The notes below the pieces were generated by a model. That model worked only from the letters and a program-made list of their open reading frames with translations, was not told the origin of the DNA and did no database searches. The position numbers were made by a program, and so were the translations under genes. This document shows positions 62,082 through 64,000 of a stretch of DNA of 64,000 nt, in pieces. The stretch is from Mucilaginibacter gossypiicola (lineage in GTDB: Bacteria; Bacteroidota; Bacteroidia; Sphingobacteriales; Sphingobacteriaceae). Position 1 is the stretch's first letter; every line of letters starts with the position of its first letter. The stretch lies in contig NZ_FOCL01000007.1 in the NCBI RefSeq assembly GCF_900110105.1, forward strand, positions 248,001-312,000. The letters are read 5' to 3'.

Positions 62082-62984
62082 ATGGAAAGAAGATCTGCAT
62101 TGAAAAATATAGGTGGCCTGTTGTTGGCACCTTCATTGGCTCTCGGCAAAACTAAGTCAACAGCAAAACCGTCATTGAGGATTGCACATATTACTGATGT
62201 GCACCTGAAGGATAAGTTTGATGCCCCCGCCAGGTTTACCAGGTGTTTGCATCACCTTCAGCAACAAACGCCAAAGGTTGATATGGTATTAAACGGCGGC
62301 GATATTGTTTTTGACATGAATAAGGAAAACATAGGCACCATTAACGATCAATGGAAGCTGGTGCAAAACATCATGAAAAACGAATGCAGCCTGCCTGTTC
62401 ATTACTGCCTGGGCAACCACGATATCTGGTGGTATGAAGATGACAAAGGTCAGGCCATTTATGGGAAAAAATACGCCCTTGACAAACTGCAGCTGGTGAA
62501 GCCTTACTACAGTATGGTAAAAAACGGCTGGAAAATTATTGTGCTTGACAGTGTTCACTTAGATATTGATAATACCTGGTACATAGGCAAATTAGGCGAT
62601 GAGCAGCTTAACTGGCTTAGCGAAGAGTTGAAAGCTACAGATGCTAATATGCCTGTAATGGTAATGTCGCACATCCCGATTTTAACAGCGTTGCTCATGA
62701 TAGAGGATGATATTGTAAACAAGTGGACAATGCTTGGCGGCGATATGCATACTGATACTGCCAAGATCATCAATCTGTTTTATCAGCACCCTAACGTAAA
62801 GCTATGCGTAAGCGGACACCTGCATATGCGGGATAAGGTAGTTTATAACAATGTTACTTATTTGTGTAACGGCGCAGTTTCGGGGGCCTGGTGGGAGGGT
62901 AACCGCCGAGAAACAGCTCCCGGCTACGGTTTGATCGACCTGTATGCCGATGGTACTTTTGAAGAAAAATACGTGAATTATTAA
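62082..62984 (+). CDS. Calcineurin-like metallophosphoesterase
   Basis: A protein of 300 residues with an N-terminal hydrophobic leader (ALKNIGGLLLAPSLALG) after MERRS, Tat-like but weak. The metal-binding motifs are all present: Asp39/His41 (ITDVHLKD), NGGDIVFD, LGNHDIWW, MSHIP and SGHLHMRD. It resembles exported cyclic-phosphodiesterase or 5'-nucleotidase-type phosphoesterases, but lacks the extra N- and C-terminal domains of the one at 26016. Despite lying next to the LanB gene, a terminator and a candidate promoter lie between, so a role in peptide processing is not indicated. Confidence 0.9.
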   Translation: MERRSALKNIGGLLLAPSLALGKTKSTAKPSLRIAHITDVHLKDKFDAPARFTRCLHHLQQQTPKVDMVLNGGDIVFDMNKENIGTINDQWKLVQNIMKNECSLPVHYCLGNHDIWWYEDDKGQAIYGKKYALDKLQLVKPYYSMVKNGWKIIVLDSVHLDIDNTWYIGKLGDEQLNWLSEELKATDANMPVMVMSHIPILTALLMIEDDIVNKWTMLGGDMHTDTAKIINLFYQHPNVKLCVSGHLHMRDKVVYNNVTYLCNGAVSGAWWEGNRRETAPGYGLIDLYADGTFEEKYVNY

Positions 62985-62989
62985 ACCAT

Positions 62990-63023
62990 AAAAAGGGGCA
63001 GACTAAATTCAATAGCCTGCCCC
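62990..63023 (-). terminator. Terminator of the minus-strand DUF2723 gene
   Basis: GGGGCAG (62995-63001) pairs with CTGCCCC (63017-63023) over a 15-base loop. Read on the minus strand, the stem is followed by a T-run (the AAAA at 62991-62994), so it ends the gene coming from the right; on the plus strand no T-run follows. Confidence 0.7.
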
Positions 63024-63045
63024 ATAGCATATATATGTTGGTTGT

Positions 63046-64000
63046 TTAGAGCTGGAGAATACTTTTAAACTTATCGGCGTAATCATTAAGCTGAGCAAGC
63101 AACTGGCCGCTCAGTTCTTTTTGATTGCTGTTATGCGTAATGGCAACCATGTTGTTCAGCAGCGACATGCTGATCTGTACATCGCGGGGGCTTAACCGGC
63201 CTGTATCTTTTTGTAATTGATGATAGTTGTAATCAAGCTTATCGGTTAAGTAGCCGTTAACGCTTTTAATCAGTTTATTACCCAGTTTGGCATAGTCAAG
63301 CTTATATGAAGTATCGGCCATTGTTATTTTGCCCTGCGCGGTCATGAAATTAGGATTAATGTCGGGCATTACTGTCTCATATTTGTGCAGCGTGTTAAGG
63401 GCAAGGTTACGACGCCCCTCTTTCAGTAATGCTGCCGACAGATCGGAAAAAGCAGAGACCATTTGCGGGAAAAACATGCTTGTTGATTGCTGGTCAAGGT
63501 ATTTGGCAGTTTTGAAATTGCCGAACTTAAACTTGTCCATCATGTTACTGTACATCACCAGACTATTGATTTTTGAAAGCTGATCTGCCAGCGATGAATC
63601 AGTTTTGAATGGCAGCAGCCGATAGGTAAAACCTTCCTGGTATAAATACGGCTGTAAGCCAACCATACTTGTTTGGCCAATGGACGTAGTGAAACAAATT
63701 GCTCGTTTCCAGTCATTATGGGCAAGTATATCTATCATGGCAAGGTTTTCTTTGGTGATATAATTAGGAGGGAACTTCCATTTCATGGTATCCGTTAGCA
63801 TCCCCTTTTGCTCTGGTGTAATAACCTTATTTTTCATCACATCATCAGCATTCACCGCCAGTTTGAAATTTTTGGTAGGCAGATAATTTTCGGTCGTGCC
63901 GTTGGTGTATTCAACGTGGGTGCGTTTATCGTCTGATGTGATAAAATCAAAAATATCTTTTACGTCAACGTAACCCGGTATTTTGGCATCATTGTACCTG
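63046..64000 (-). CDS. C-terminal part of a DUF2723 membrane protein (5' end off window)
   Basis: The reverse strand is open from the right edge to a stop at 63046-63048, giving about 317 residues. Recognisable C-terminal DUF2723 features are GYVDVKDIFDFITSDD, the KNFKLAVNADDVMKNKV stretch, NDWKRAICFTTSIGQTSMVGL, YLYQEGFTYRLLPFKTD, and a helical tail. The membrane-spanning N-terminal part (glycosyltransferase-like in DUF2723 proteins, GT117 in CAZy as I recall) lies outside the window. The family is typical of Bacteroidota. Its terminator is at 62990-63023. Confidence 0.85.
   Translation of the reverse strand, partial: RYNDAKIPGYVDVKDIFDFITSDDKRTHVEYTNGTTENYLPTKNFKLAVNADDVMKNKVITPEQKGMLTDTMKWKFPPNYITKENLAMIDILAHNDWKRAICFTTSIGQTSMVGLQPYLYQEGFTYRLLPFKTDSSLADQLSKINSLVMYSNMMDKFKFGNFKTAKYLDQQSTSMFFPQMVSAFSDLSAALLKEGRRNLALNTLHKYETVMPDINPNFMTAQGKITMADTSYKLDYAKLGNKLIKSVNGYLTDKLDYNYHQLQKDTGRLSPRDVQISMSLLNNMVAITHNSNQKELSGQLLAQLNDYADKFKSILQL

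Noticed and set aside
62082..62984. Metallophosphoesterase as part of the lanthipeptide-type locus
   Set aside because: A terminator and a candidate promoter lie between it and the second LanB, and the family has no known role in peptide maturation.

Overview
The window looks like a chromosomal segment of a free-living, plant-polysaccharide-degrading member of the Bacteroidota, most likely Sphingobacteriaceae (Mucilaginibacter- or Pedobacter-like). The reasons are two SusC/SusD pairs, a one-protein hybrid two-component regulator, an ECF sigma/FecR pair, many secreted glycoside hydrolases, LytTR regulators, near absence of Shine-Dalgarno sites, occasional TAnnTTTG promoter boxes, and families of long palindromic intergenic repeats. 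The genus is inference; the phylum is well supported.

Layout. (1) 1-1700, minus strand: a 7TM-DISM membrane sensor whose C-terminus runs into a transposase-type zinc ribbon, cut by the window edge. (2) 2007-17227: a polysaccharide utilization locus with hybrid regulator, SusC/SusD, a BNR-propeller enzyme, a DUF2264 enzyme, GH43, GH35 and L-rhamnose mutarotase. Together they suggest side chains of an arabinogalactan carrying rhamnose-glucuronate caps. (3) 17557-28326: ECF sigma factor, FecR anti-sigma factor, STN-bearing SusC, SusD, a DUF5689 lipoprotein, a calcineurin-like phosphoesterase and a glycerophosphodiester phosphodiesterase. This reads as a SusC/D system for phosphodiesters rather than glycans. 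(4) 28704-33489: fucosidases GH29 and GH95 with an SGNH esterase. (5) 33654-43944: housekeeping and signalling genes, including a lone CHC2 zinc finger, a PQQ-type sugar dehydrogenase, a GNAT protein, Dps, a LytTR regulator, two histidine kinases and a sodium/proton antiporter. (6) 44588-49743: GH106 and GH78-type rhamnosidases. (7) 49941-53376: a VOC protein, an XdhC-like protein and a type II NADH dehydrogenase. (8) 53586-61843: a lanthipeptide-type locus. (9) 62082-64000: a metallophosphoesterase and a partial DUF2723 protein.

The most interesting region is 53586-61843. Two full-length LanB-type dehydratases flank a LytTR/LytS two-component system. A small 55-codon gene at 58525-58692 sits directly before the second LanB. 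Its product has nine Ser/Thr within its last 16 residues and no cysteine, as expected of a dehydrated but uncyclised RiPP precursor. The first LanB keeps the NisB-type catalytic residues. The second has Gly in place of a glutamylation-site Arg and Gln in place of the elimination-site His, so it may have a different or accessory role. No LanC cyclase, protease or transporter is visible in the window.

The intergenic spaces carry at least six kinds of palindromic element, several in more than one copy, some doubling as transcription terminators. No tRNA, rRNA, CRISPR array, insertion sequence with an intact transposase, or phage genes were seen.
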